Source of the DNA: Aquimarina atlantica | Lineage (GTDB): Bacteria > Bacteroidota > Bacteroidia > Flavobacteriales > Flavobacteriaceae | Assembly (NCBI RefSeq): GCF_000626715.1 | Contig: NZ_AQRA01000007.1 | Coordinates: forward strand, 248,001 to 312,000 | Direction of reading: 5' to 3' | Length of the DNA: 64,000 nucleotides | Shown here: positions 1 through 7,744 of the stretch, in pieces | Position numbering within the stretch: position 1 is the first letter of the stretch | Layout of the letters: every line of letters begins with the position of its first letter | The notes under the pieces: generated by a model | Database searches by the model: none | Told to the model about the DNA's origin: nothing | Seen by the model: the letters and a program-made list of their open reading frames with translations, nothing else | Made by a program: the position numbers and the translations under genes

Positions 1-282
1 TTTTTCGGGTTCTTCCCACTCTACAGTTTCTGGTCTTCCGGTTTTAACACCACAAAAACCACAGGAACGGGTACATATATTACCTAATATCATAAAAGTA
101 GCGGTTCCTTCACTCCAGCATTCTCCCATATTAGGGCAACTTCCCGAGGTGCAAATGGTGTGTAGGCTATATTTGTCTACTAATCCCCGAAGCTCAGTGT
201 ATTTCTTTCCCGTAGGAAGTTTAACACGTAACCATTTTGGTTTTCCTTTAGGAGGTGCTACGCTAGCAACATTGTTATTCAT
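1..282 (-). CDS. lipA: Lipoyl synthase, N-terminal part (cut by window edge)
   Basis: Radical SAM enzyme that inserts two sulfurs into the octanoyl chain carried by lipoyl-dependent complexes, the last step of lipoate synthesis. The first 94 residues are visible and in frame to the window edge. C44, C49 and C55 form the auxiliary-cluster motif CX4CX5C that is specific to LipA ([12 protein letters not shown]). C70, C74 and C77 form the radical SAM motif CX3CX2C (CTRSCGFC). The ATG at 282 is preceded by a good -7 element at 300-307, giving a leader of about 13 bases. The rest of the gene lies outside the window. Identification is near certain. Confidence 0.97.
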   Translation of the reverse strand, partial: MNNNVASVAPPKGKPKWLRVKLPTGKKYTELRGLVDKYSLHTICTSGSCPNMGECWSEGTATFMILGNICTRSCGFCGVKTGRPETVEWEEPEK

Positions 283-299
283 ACAAGCAATATTTTTAG

Positions 300-307
300 C
301 AAAAATA
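300..307 (-). promoter_or_regulatory. Probable -7 promoter element of lipA
   Basis: On the minus strand this reads TATTTTTG, an exact match to the Bacteroidota -7 consensus TAnnTTTG. The lipA ATG lies 18 bases further on. No clear -33 TTG is seen at the usual distance. Confidence 0.5.
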
Positions 308-531
308 CAAAGAAAGCTTAGATTAAAATGAAGTTTTGAATAAAGTTAATACATCATTGTAGGTGGTATCTTAATTTTGAAAAAGAAGTATGTTGTTAAA
401 CTATGTGATTTTAAAGAGAAACGAGGGCTATAATTTCTATATATTTCTCCTTACAGTAAAACCATATCTATACAAAGTCTTAACATCAGGTTAAAATTAA
501 GTTAACATAAAATTTTTTTTGAATTTGACAG

Positions 532-547
532 TTATCACATGTGATAA
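532..547. repeat. Perfect 16-bp palindrome, candidate operator
   Basis: TTATCACATGTGATAA is perfectly self-complementary and ends 12 bases before the ATG of the small gene at 560. Its place between promoter region and start suggests a dimeric repressor site, possibly for that gene's own product. The stretch 283-559 holds otherwise only the lipA promoter and AT-rich sequence. Confidence 0.45.
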
Positions 548-559
548 AGAGAAAAAATC

Positions 560-790
560 ATGCCCGAAGAATTGATAAGTCTTAAAAAAACAAAAAACAA
601 TCGAAAGCGTGTAGAGAAATGGTTGCTTAATAACCAGAAGTATATTAATATCACTGCTATAGAAAAAGAGATTTCTGCGCCAAAAGGATTGATACAAAAG
701 TTTGTGAAATACGATAAAAAGATCAATGATAAATGGATTGATCCTTTGTATAGTGTTATCAAAAGGTTTACTTCTTTTACCTTGCGATAG
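560..790 (+). CDS. Small basic protein, possible helix-turn-helix
   Basis: 76 residues, rich in Lys. I do not recognise a named family. Residues about 17-70 look like a compact helical domain with the pattern of a small Cro-type HTH: a segment reading ITAIEKEISAPKGLIQKFVK, in which a first helix is followed by a turn and a helix starting at Pro-Lys-Gly. This pattern resembles small DNA-binding proteins of Flavobacteriia and their phages. It is transcribed opposite to its neighbours and sits behind a perfect palindrome, which would fit an autoregulator. Open frames on the other strand of the same stretch are hydrophobic low-complexity reads and less credible. Function unknown; existence likely. 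Confidence 0.5.
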   Translation: MPEELISLKKTKNNRKRVEKWLLNNQKYINITAIEKEISAPKGLIQKFVKYDKKINDKWIDPLYSVIKRFTSFTLR

Positions 791-805
791 TTTTTCGTTT
801 ATAAA

Positions 806-1378
806 TTAGTGCTTTGCATTGGTAATTATTTCAGAAAGTAGTTTTCTGGCCCTCAATAGCTTTACTTTAACATTATTTATAGGTTCATTGAGGTGATCAG
901 CAATTTCTTTATAACTTAATTCCTGAAAATATCTTAAGTTAATTACTTTTTGGTAATTAGGTTTTAGTTGTTTAATGTAAAGGAGTAATTGAGCTAAATT
1001 TTGCTCAGTAATTAGCTTGTCTTCTGGTGTTGGATTGTGATCGATGATCTTATATACAGCATCATCTACTTGTGTTGTAGTTTTGGATTGTATCGATGCA
1101 TTTTTTTTTCGCAATAGGTCTATATGTATGTTTTTTGAGATCTGAATCAACCATGTTTTAAAGTTATATTCTTCTTTAAACGTGTTAATTTTATCAAATG
1201 CTCGAGAAAAACTTTGTATAGTAATGTCCTCAGCTTCGTACTCATCCTGAGTTTTTTTCAACTGAAAATTGTAAACATCATTCCAAAAAGTATCAAGAAG
1301 ATAATTAAAAGATATTTGTTTCCCTTCTTTAGCTTTTTTGATATGATCTTCTAAGAGGATAGAGTCTTCTTTTTTCAA
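806..1378 (-). CDS. ECF-type RNA polymerase sigma factor
   Basis: 190 residues, normal for group 4 sigma-70 factors. Residues about 20-90 form region 2 (helices binding core and the -10/-7 element, with the run FKTWLIQISKNIHIDLLRKK). Residues about 125-185 form region 4, with the HTH LSYKEIADHLNEPINNVKVK. Linker and both regions are complete. The only usable start is TTG at 1378: a nearby ATG at 1383 is out of frame and stops at once, and there is no internal Met near the N-terminus. A small membrane protein lies 38 bases upstream on the same strand. No anti-sigma gene is adjacent, so how it is controlled is not visible here. Confidence 0.9.
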   Translation of the reverse strand: MKKEDSILLEDHIKKAKEGKQISFNYLLDTFWNDVYNFQLKKTQDEYEAEDITIQSFSRAFDKINTFKEEYNFKTWLIQISKNIHIDLLRKKNASIQSKTTTQVDDAVYKIIDHNPTPEDKLITEQNLAQLLLYIKQLKPNYQKVINLRYFQELSYKEIADHLNEPINNVKVKLLRARKLLSEIITNAKH

Positions 1379-1416
1379 TACATTGTTTTTGAGTGAAATA
1401 GATAGTCGATAAGAAA

Positions 1417-1623
1417 CTATTTAGCGTGCTTTTCCTCGTTACAGCTTGAGTACTGATCCGGTGTCTTACCACAAAGAGAACATGATTCACCTTCTTTATT
1501 TAAAAACGGACTTTGACTTGCACATGTCCCGGCAAATTTACCATCTTTTTTCGCCCATAGTTTAATTGCGATACCACCAAATGCTAATAGTAATAAAACA
1601 ATTGTAAGTAATAAAAGCTTCAT
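1417..1623 (-). CDS. Small membrane-anchored Cys-containing protein
   Basis: 68 residues from the ATG at 1623, which gives a clean hydrophobic helix right at the start (MKLLLLTIVLLLLAFGGIAI). A longer reading from 1641 would add six residues. The soluble tail has four Cys in a CX13CX2CX9C arrangement, which could bind a metal or form disulfides. Small proteins of this type, often annotated only as membrane or secreted protein, are common in Flavobacteriaceae; no function is known to me. It lies between murB and the sigma factor on the same strand and may be cotranscribed with the sigma gene. Confidence 0.7.
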   Translation of the reverse strand: MKLLLLTIVLLLLAFGGIAIKLWAKKDGKFAGTCASQSPFLNKEGESCSLCGKTPDQYSSCNEEKHAK

Positions 1624-1772
1624 AATAATATAAAAAATCAAAATTGATTACAAAGATACAAAGAATGTATGGCTAAGAAGCTATTAAACAAAAAATTAAG
1701 AATAATGTGTCAATTCTTGATGAATATTAACCTTTTTTGATTAGATATCCTTATTAATATCTCAATATTGTA

Positions 1773-2786
1773 TTATATAATATTAACTTCGGTCTCCAGA
1801 AGAATATCAAATTTTTCTTTTATCTCGGTCAAAATTCTTTTGGATACATCCAAAATTTCATTTCCAGAGGCATTATTGTAGTTTACTAAAACCAGAGCTT
1901 GTTTTTCATGTACTCCTGCATCACCCCAACGTTTTCCCTTAAAACCAGATTGCTCAATCAGCCATCCTGCCGGAATTTTAATATGTTCTTCATCTATTTT
2001 ATAGAAAGGAATGTCTGGATATGTCTTTTGAAGACTGGCAAAATGTTTGCCATCAACAACGGGGTTCTTAAAAAAACTACCGCTGTTTCCTATTTGTGAG
2101 GGATCGGGAAGTTTGCTTTTTCGTATAGCAATCACTGCTTCAGAAATGTCTTTAATTGTTGGGTGTGTAATTCCTTTATCTGCCAGAGCATTTTCTATAG
2201 CACCGTAACTTGTATTAAGAGTGTGTTCTTTTTTGGTTAATTTAAAAGTGACTTTGGTGATTATATATTCACCTTTAACATCGTTTTTAAAAATAGAATT
2301 GCGATATCCAAATTTGCAATCTTTATTTGAAAAGGTATGCTTCTTTCTGGTATTGATATTGATTGCTTCGCAACTTATCATTGTATCCTTAAGCTCTACG
2401 CCATAAGCGCCAATATTTTGAATAGGAGCACTACCAACATATCCGGGAATTAAAGATAGATTTTCTAAACCTCCATAATTGTTTTTGATACAGTATTGTA
2501 CAAAATCATGCCAGTTTTCCCCTGCATTTACAGATACAGATACATACTTGTCTGATTCTTCTATAACTATAATTCCTTTTATAGCAATATGCAGCACTAA
2601 CATATCGAGATTTTTTGTCAATAGCATATTGCTTCCGCCACTCAAAATAAAAAGTGGATTTTTATTGTTTTTTAAGAGTACTGTATCGAGTTCGGATTCT
2701 GATGTGATAGCTGCAAATTCTGCTGCAACCACGTCGATCCCGAAAGTATTATATTTTTTCAGGGATTTATTATATTCGATTTTCAC
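1773..2786 (-). CDS. murB: UDP-N-acetylmuramate dehydrogenase
   Basis: FAD enzyme that reduces UDP-GlcNAc-enolpyruvate to UDP-MurNAc with NADPH, a cytoplasmic step of peptidoglycan synthesis. 337 residues, the length of type I (E. coli-like) MurB. Residues 47-56 carry the FAD pyrophosphate loop (ILSGGSNMLL). The type I tyrosine loop YRNSIFK is at 161-167. GSFFKNP at 236-242 holds the catalytic serine S237. The C-terminal domain has AGWLIEQSGFKGKRWGDAGVHEKQALV. The start ATG at 2786 follows directly on the frame's first Met. Confidence 0.97.
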   Translation of the reverse strand: MKIEYNKSLKKYNTFGIDVVAAEFAAITSESELDTVLLKNNKNPLFILSGGSNMLLTKNLDMLVLHIAIKGIIVIEESDKYVSVSVNAGENWHDFVQYCIKNNYGGLENLSLIPGYVGSAPIQNIGAYGVELKDTMISCEAININTRKKHTFSNKDCKFGYRNSIFKNDVKGEYIITKVTFKLTKKEHTLNTSYGAIENALADKGITHPTIKDISEAVIAIRKSKLPDPSQIGNSGSFFKNPVVDGKHFASLQKTYPDIPFYKIDEEHIKIPAGWLIEQSGFKGKRWGDAGVHEKQALVLVNYNNASGNEILDVSKRILTEIKEKFDILLETEVNII

Positions 2787-2920
2787 ACGTTTAAATTTTA
2801 GTAATTATTTGATGATAAATTAATTATAAAATTGAGAACATGTGTAATCACTACGTTCTCTCATTAAAAATCTTAAACATTTCCTTTTAGGAAAATAGGT
2901 TTAGTTTTTTAATGTTCGTT

Positions 2921-4114
2921 TCATTGATTCTTGTATTTTTCAAGAGCTATTTTTAATATTTCAATCGCCTTTTTAAGATCTCTTCGATTTAGAACATATG
3001 CTATTCTTACTTGATTTTTCCCTTTGTTAGGTCCCGAGTAAAATCCAGAAGCTGGCGCTACCATAATAGTTTGTTTATCTAAATCAAATTCATCTAGAAG
3101 CCATTGCGCAAAATGATCCGCATCTTCGATTGGTAATTCGGCGATACAATAAAAAGCACCTTTCGGGACTCCTACTTTCACTCCTGGGATTTCTCTAAGT
3201 CCAGCAACCAAGGTGTCTCTTCTTAATTTGTATTTTTCAACCGTTTCTTTATAATAAGATTCTGGTGCTTCTAATGCCGCTTCACTAGCAATTTGTGCAA
3301 GAGTAGGAGGGCTTAGTCGTGCTTGTGCAAATTTCATAGCGGTTTCCATTACACTCTTGTTTTTACTTATCATGCATCCAATACGGGCTCCGCACATGCT
3401 GTATCGTTTAGAGACAGAATCTACAATAATGGCATATTCATCAAGGCCCTTTTCTTGTAAAATAGAGTAATGCTCTGAGTCGTCATATACAAATTCTCGA
3501 TACACTTCATCAGAAATCAAAAATAAGTCATACTTGATAGCAAGTTCTGCTAATTGTTTTATTTCTTCTTTGCTATAAAGATAACCTGTTGGATTACCAG
3601 GGTTACAGATTAATATAGCTTTGGTTTTTTTAGTAATTAATTTTTCGAACTCTGCAATCGATGGTAAAGCAAACCCGTTTTCTATTTTAGATATAACAGG
3701 AACTACCTTAACAGTAGATTGTGTCGAAAAACTATAATAATTTGCATAAAAAGGTTCGGGAACTATAATCTCATCACCAGGATCTGTAATACTACCCATG
3801 GTAAAAATTAATGCTTCACTACCTCCTGTAGTGACCAAAATATCATCAGAAGATACAGTAATATTATGTTTTGCATAATAGTCGGCTAACTTATTTCTAA
3901 AACTTTCAAATCCGGCAGAGTGGCTATATGCTAAGATATCTAATTTGTGGTTTCGTACGGCATCCATGGCTTCAATCGGTGTTTTTATATCTGGTTGACC
4001 GATATTTAAGTGGTAAATATGCTTACCTTCTTTTGCAGCTTTTTCTGCAAAAGGCACCAATTTTCGAATTGGTGATTCGGGCATAGCTTTCCCTTTATGC
4101 GATATTATTGGCAT
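2921..4114 (-). CDS. Class I/II pyridoxal-phosphate aminotransferase
   Basis: 397 residues, fold type I aminotransferase of the aspartate aminotransferase superfamily. Visible landmarks are TTGGSEA at 95-101 (phosphate binding), NPGNPTG at 171-177, SDEVYREF at 201-208 and the PLP lysine K236 within SVSKRYS. RIAYVLN near the C-terminus holds the Arg that binds the substrate carboxylate. Substrate cannot be fixed from sequence; aspartate/2-oxoglutarate, aromatic or methionine-type donors are all possible. Cytoplasmic. It is divergent from the aspartyl protease gene at 4252, with a short inverted repeat between them. Confidence 0.92.
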   Translation of the reverse strand: MPIISHKGKAMPESPIRKLVPFAEKAAKEGKHIYHLNIGQPDIKTPIEAMDAVRNHKLDILAYSHSAGFESFRNKLADYYAKHNITVSSDDILVTTGGSEALIFTMGSITDPGDEIIVPEPFYANYYSFSTQSTVKVVPVISKIENGFALPSIAEFEKLITKKTKAILICNPGNPTGYLYSKEEIKQLAELAIKYDLFLISDEVYREFVYDDSEHYSILQEKGLDEYAIIVDSVSKRYSMCGARIGCMISKNKSVMETAMKFAQARLSPPTLAQIASEAALEAPESYYKETVEKYKLRRDTLVAGLREIPGVKVGVPKGAFYCIAELPIEDADHFAQWLLDEFDLDKQTIMVAPASGFYSGPNKGKNQVRIAYVLNRRDLKKAIEILKIALEKYKNQ

Positions 4115-4149
4115 CTGATCTGATTTAAAAAAATAAAATAGCGGTAAAT

Positions 4150-4168
4150 TTCCTAAATATTTTAGGAA
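4150..4168. repeat. Short inverted repeat between divergent genes
   Basis: TTCCTAAA, three bases, TTTAGGAA. It lies 36 bases from the aminotransferase ATG and 84 bases from the protease ATG. It could be an operator; there is no T-tract to suggest a terminator. Confidence 0.3.
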
Positions 4169-4251
4169 TAGGAGTGTAGTTGGGGTGTTTTTTTAACTAT
4201 TTTTTTATATTTAATGCAATCAAGCTTCTATGACTTAAATTTTGTTGCTTT

Positions 4252-5598
4252 ATGAAAGGTAGGCTTTTAATAATATTTTTGCTTTTCAATTTTGTTCTTC
4301 ACGCCCAAAATGATTTCAGATTACCATTTAAACAAAACAGCACTAAGATTAAATTTCAATTAATCAATAATCTAATTGTTATTCCTGTTGTTGTAAACGA
4401 TATCAAGCTTTCTTTTATTTTGGATACTGGTATTGGTTCTACAATTGTTTTTAGTGTTGATGATACAATTTCTTTTAAGCATAAAAATATTTCAAAGATT
4501 CAGCTTAGGGGATTAGGTAATGATGAGCCGGTAGAAGCTATGCGAACAGTTAATAATGTAATCAAGATTGGTGATGCGCTAAGTATTAGTCATACGATTT
4601 ATAAAGTTTTGGATGCATCAATTAATTTTTCGCCCAGAATGGGAACTATCATACATGGGGTTATCGGCTATGATTTTTTTAAAGATTTTGTTTTTGATGT
4701 TAATTATGCCAAAGAATACATAAGAATATACAAACCAGAATTTTATAAATATAAGAAATGTAGGAAATGCTATCAGACGAAACTTTATTTAAGAGATGGG
4801 AATAAAAAACCATTTGTAGCTGCAAAATACATGTCAGAAAATCGATTGATTGATGTTAATCTTTTGTTAGACTCGGGTTCTGGATCTTCTTTATGGTTGT
4901 TTAAAAATGTTGAAAAAGGTATTCTAATAACTAGAAAATCGTTTAGAGATTTTTTGGGCAAAGGGTTTAATGGAAATGTATACGGTGAAAAAACTAAAAT
5001 CAAAGAATTTCATATTGGTAATTTTAAAATGAAAGAAGTAAAAGCTTCTTTCCCAGATTCCATTTATACTCAGAGAATGTCTCTTATTGACAGAGAAGGA
5101 TCATTGGGGGGTGATATTTTACATAGGTTTAACCTTATTGTAGATTATTCTGGTCAGAAAATATCATTTAAAAAGAATGGCTTTTATAATAAACCATTTT
5201 ATTACAATATGAGCGGAATCATTGTTCAGCATAGAGGTTATACTGCTATAAATGATTATGATATTAATGGTATAAAAAAAGAATCTTATACAGAAAAAAA
5301 TGAAGCTTATTTGGGAGTTGATAATATCGTAAGTGAACAAAAATTAGTGGTTTCAGATAATTTTATACTTAAGCCCAAATATGAGATTTCAAATATAAGA
5401 CAGGGTTCGCCGGCAGATCTTGCAGGTTTAAAAAAAGGAGATATTCTTTTACAGGTGAATGGGATAAATGCCTATAAATATAAACTTTCGGATCTTAATA
5501 ATTTATTTTCTTCTGAAGAAGGTAAAAAGATTAAGATAAAAGTAAAACGATTAGGAGTAGAAATGAAGTACAAATTCTATCTAAAAAAGGTTATCTAA
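4252..5598 (+). CDS. Secreted aspartyl protease-like protein with PDZ domain (copy 1)
   Basis: 448 residues. An N-terminal signal peptide ends near residue 18 (FNFVLHAQ), so the protein is exported. Two pepsin/retropepsin-type active-site motifs are present: DTG at 58-60 in FILDTGIGST and DSG at 207-209 in LLLDSGSGSS, so one chain could form a complete bilobal active site. C170 and C173 form a CXXC between the lobes. Residues about 370-445 look like a PDZ domain (SPADLAGLKKGDILLQVNG). Such proteins in Bacteroidota are usually annotated as aspartyl protease family; substrates are unknown. The next gene is a close paralog in the same direction, and part of the upstream sequence is shared as well. 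Confidence 0.85.
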   Translation: MKGRLLIIFLLFNFVLHAQNDFRLPFKQNSTKIKFQLINNLIVIPVVVNDIKLSFILDTGIGSTIVFSVDDTISFKHKNISKIQLRGLGNDEPVEAMRTVNNVIKIGDALSISHTIYKVLDASINFSPRMGTIIHGVIGYDFFKDFVFDVNYAKEYIRIYKPEFYKYKKCRKCYQTKLYLRDGNKKPFVAAKYMSENRLIDVNLLLDSGSGSSLWLFKNVEKGILITRKSFRDFLGKGFNGNVYGEKTKIKEFHIGNFKMKEVKASFPDSIYTQRMSLIDREGSLGGDILHRFNLIVDYSGQKISFKKNGFYNKPFYYNMSGIIVQHRGYTAINDYDINGIKKESYTEKNEAYLGVDNIVSEQKLVVSDNFILKPKYEISNIRQGSPADLAGLKKGDILLQVNGINAYKYKLSDLNNLFSSEEGKKIKIKVKRLGVEMKYKFYLKKVI

Positions 5599-5677
5599 CA
5601 AAAGAATAATGTGTTTGAATTTGTAAATCCCTATTTAGTTTGTAGGTTTTTCAACTATATTTTTTATATTTAGAGTA

Positions 5678-7027
5678 ATGAAGATTTTACCACTAGATTT
5701 TTGTAATTTTTTAAAAAGTAAGATTTTAGTACTATTTCTAATCTTTAGTACAGCTCTTTTTGCCCAAGAAAACTTCCAGTTGCCTATTGGGAAAAAAAGT
5801 GATAAGATTAGATTCGAATTAGCAAATAACCTTATTGTTGTTCCTGTTGTTGTAAATGGTGTCGAACTTTCCTTTATTTTAGATACTGGTGTTGGATCAA
5901 CAATTATCTTTAGTGTAGACAATAAGAGCTCATTAGAACTTAAGAATGCATCAAAAATTTACCTTAGAGGGTTAGGTGATAATGAACCTGTAGAGGCTAT
6001 AAAATCAATTAATAATGAAGTAAGGATAGGTGATGCTGTTAGTACTAATCATAAGATTTACCTGGTTTTAGACGAGTCAATTAATTTTTCTCCCAGAATG
6101 GGATTTCCTGTACATGGGATTATAGGTCATGATTTTATTAAAAACTTTGTTTTGGATATTAATTATGCAAAGCAATACATAAAAATGTATAATCCGGGAT
6201 CGTATACTTACAAAAAGTGTAAAAAGTGCTATCAGACCAAAATTGATTTTAGAGAAAAAAAGAAAAGGCCTTTTATTACGGCTCAATACGAATCTGCTAA
6301 TGGGTTGATTGATATCAATCTTTTATTAGATTCGGGTTCGGGTTCTTCTTTATGGTTATTTGAGAATAAAGAAAAGGGGATATACGCAGGTAAAAATTCC
6401 TTTAGAGATTTTTTGGGTAAAGGTTTTAGCGGCGATATTTATGGCGAAAAAACTAAAATTAAAGAATTGCGTATTGGTGATTTTAAAATGAAGGAGGTAA
6501 CAGCTTCATTTCCCGATTCTATCTACATACAAGGAATATCTTTAAATAACAGACAAGGATCATTAGGAGGAAATATCTTAAGGAGGTTTAACCTTATTTT
6601 GGATTATACACGCCAGAAAATATCGTTTAAAAGGAATAGCTTTTTTTATAAACCTTTTCATTATAATATGAGCGGGCTTACTATCCAGCATACAGGATTT
6701 ACAGCTGTAAGAAATTATAAAGAAGAAGATAGAGTGTATTTGGGGTTAAATAAATTAGTAAACCAAAAAACGATTGAGTTGACAAACAACTTTATTCTTC
6801 AGCCTAAGTACGAAATTTTGGATGTTAGACCCAATTCGCCAGCAGATCTTGCAGGTTTAAAAAAAGGAGATGTTATTTTACAAGTAAATGGTAAAAATGC
6901 ATATAGGTATAAACTTTCGGATCTTAATGATATGTTTTATTTTGAAGAAGGAAAGATAATTAGGATGAAAATAGAACGATTAGGGATAGAAATAAGTTAC
7001 AATTTTTCACTTAAAAAAGTAATCTGA
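5678..7027 (+). CDS. Secreted aspartyl protease-like protein with PDZ domain (copy 2)
   Basis: 449 residues, clearly a tandem paralog of the preceding gene along its whole length. Signal peptide ends at about residue 29 (STALFAQ). Active-site motifs are DTG at 69-71 and DSG at 218-220, CXXC at 181-184, and a C-terminal PDZ-like part with NSPADLAGLKKGDVILQVNG. Both catalytic Asp are kept in both copies, so neither looks like a decayed duplicate. The sequences before the two ATGs share a stretch resembling aactat-T-run-tatttA, so the duplication probably included the promoter. A strong terminator follows. Confidence 0.85.
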   Translation: MKILPLDFCNFLKSKILVLFLIFSTALFAQENFQLPIGKKSDKIRFELANNLIVVPVVVNGVELSFILDTGVGSTIIFSVDNKSSLELKNASKIYLRGLGDNEPVEAIKSINNEVRIGDAVSTNHKIYLVLDESINFSPRMGFPVHGIIGHDFIKNFVLDINYAKQYIKMYNPGSYTYKKCKKCYQTKIDFREKKKRPFITAQYESANGLIDINLLLDSGSGSSLWLFENKEKGIYAGKNSFRDFLGKGFSGDIYGEKTKIKELRIGDFKMKEVTASFPDSIYIQGISLNNRQGSLGGNILRRFNLILDYTRQKISFKRNSFFYKPFHYNMSGLTIQHTGFTAVRNYKEEDRVYLGLNKLVNQKTIELTNNFILQPKYEILDVRPNSPADLAGLKKGDVILQVNGKNAYRYKLSDLNDMFYFEEGKIIRMKIERLGIEISYNFSLKKVI

Positions 7028-7033
7028 AAATAA

Positions 7034-7063
7034 AAAAAAGGATACTCTAAAGTATCCTTTTTT
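7034..7063. terminator. Rho-independent terminator, probably bidirectional
   Basis: Stem of 13 bp (A6-GGATACT pairing with AGTATCC-T6) with a 4-base loop, A-run before and T-run after. It separates two convergent genes, the protease copy 2 and the DUF1573 protein. Confidence 0.85.
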
Positions 7064-7082
7064 GTTATTATATAATAGAGTT

Positions 7083-7487
7083 TTAATTTTTCTTTTCTAA
7101 AACACTTTTATCAAGGACAGTTCCTTTAATTTTTATAGCCATTGTAGGAGTATCTCCTGCATTAGATGTTACAGTAATAGTTTTACGAATTGGTCCCACT
7201 CTTTTGGTGTCGTATTTAACTTCGATAACACCAGATTCTCCTGGAGCAATTGGTTGCTCTGGTTTTTTAGGAATGGTACATCCGCAGCTTGAATATACTC
7301 TGGAGATAACTAAAGGAGCATTTCCTGTATTTGTAAATTCAAATTGGCGAACACCGTCACTACCTTTGGCGATTTCACCATAGTCAACAACTTCGGATTT
7401 AAATTTTATTTGCGCTTTATTAGTATCTTGTGCATATAAGGTTGTGCCAAGAAAACCAATAAATAAAATTATCATTATTTTTTTCAT
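7083..7487 (-). CDS. DUF1573 family secreted protein
   Basis: 134 residues with a signal peptide ending near residue 19 (FLGTTLYAQ). The mature part is a single immunoglobulin-like domain of the DUF1573 type: FKSEVVDYGEIAKGSDGVR, then FEFTNTGNAPLVIS, then SSCGCTIPKKP, which is the family hallmark with a CGC motif. The family is very common in Bacteroidota, found in the periplasm or on the surface; its role is not known. Monocistronic by context, between a terminator and a divergent gene. Confidence 0.9.
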   Translation of the reverse strand: MKKIMIILFIGFLGTTLYAQDTNKAQIKFKSEVVDYGEIAKGSDGVRQFEFTNTGNAPLVISRVYSSCGCTIPKKPEQPIAPGESGVIEVKYDTKRVGPIRKTITVTSNAGDTPTMAIKIKGTVLDKSVLEKKN

Positions 7488-7706
7488 GATGTAGGTTTTT
7501 GTTAAACGTAAAAGTACTTACTTTTTATTCAACTGCAAAATGATACTTAAAAGTAAGAAGTCAAAAGCTAGAGATGCAAGGTTAGAAATTTTGATATAAT
7601 GGGAGATATATACTATTATATTTTTATAGCCACATTATTTAATTTCATTACTCAGGTTTTTTTTAAATTTTCATATTTCTAACTTCGTACTTCATACTTT
7701 AATAAG

Positions 7707-7714
7707 TACTTTTG
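7707..7714 (+). promoter_or_regulatory. Probable -7 promoter element of valS
   Basis: TACTTTTG matches TAnnTTTG exactly. The ATG of valS is at 7745, giving a leader of about 26 bases. The -33 box is not obvious. This also argues against a TTG start at 7712, which would lie inside the promoter element. Confidence 0.55.
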
Positions 7715-7744
7715 CACTTCTTAATTCAAAAATCAGACCAAAGT

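Noticed and set aside
497..762. Two minus-strand frames opposite the small gene at 560-790
   Set aside because: Phe/Leu/Ser-rich products typical of reading AT-rich DNA antisense; no start context, and the plus frame has better amino-acid composition and an operator-like palindrome before it.
7712..7744. TTG-started N-terminal extension of valS (and similar TTG extensions before SulP, yaaA, the NUDIX gene and the GH18-like gene)
   Set aside because: Several of these TTGs lie within or beside a -7 promoter element, and the downstream ATG gives the normal N-terminus of each family or a proper signal peptide.
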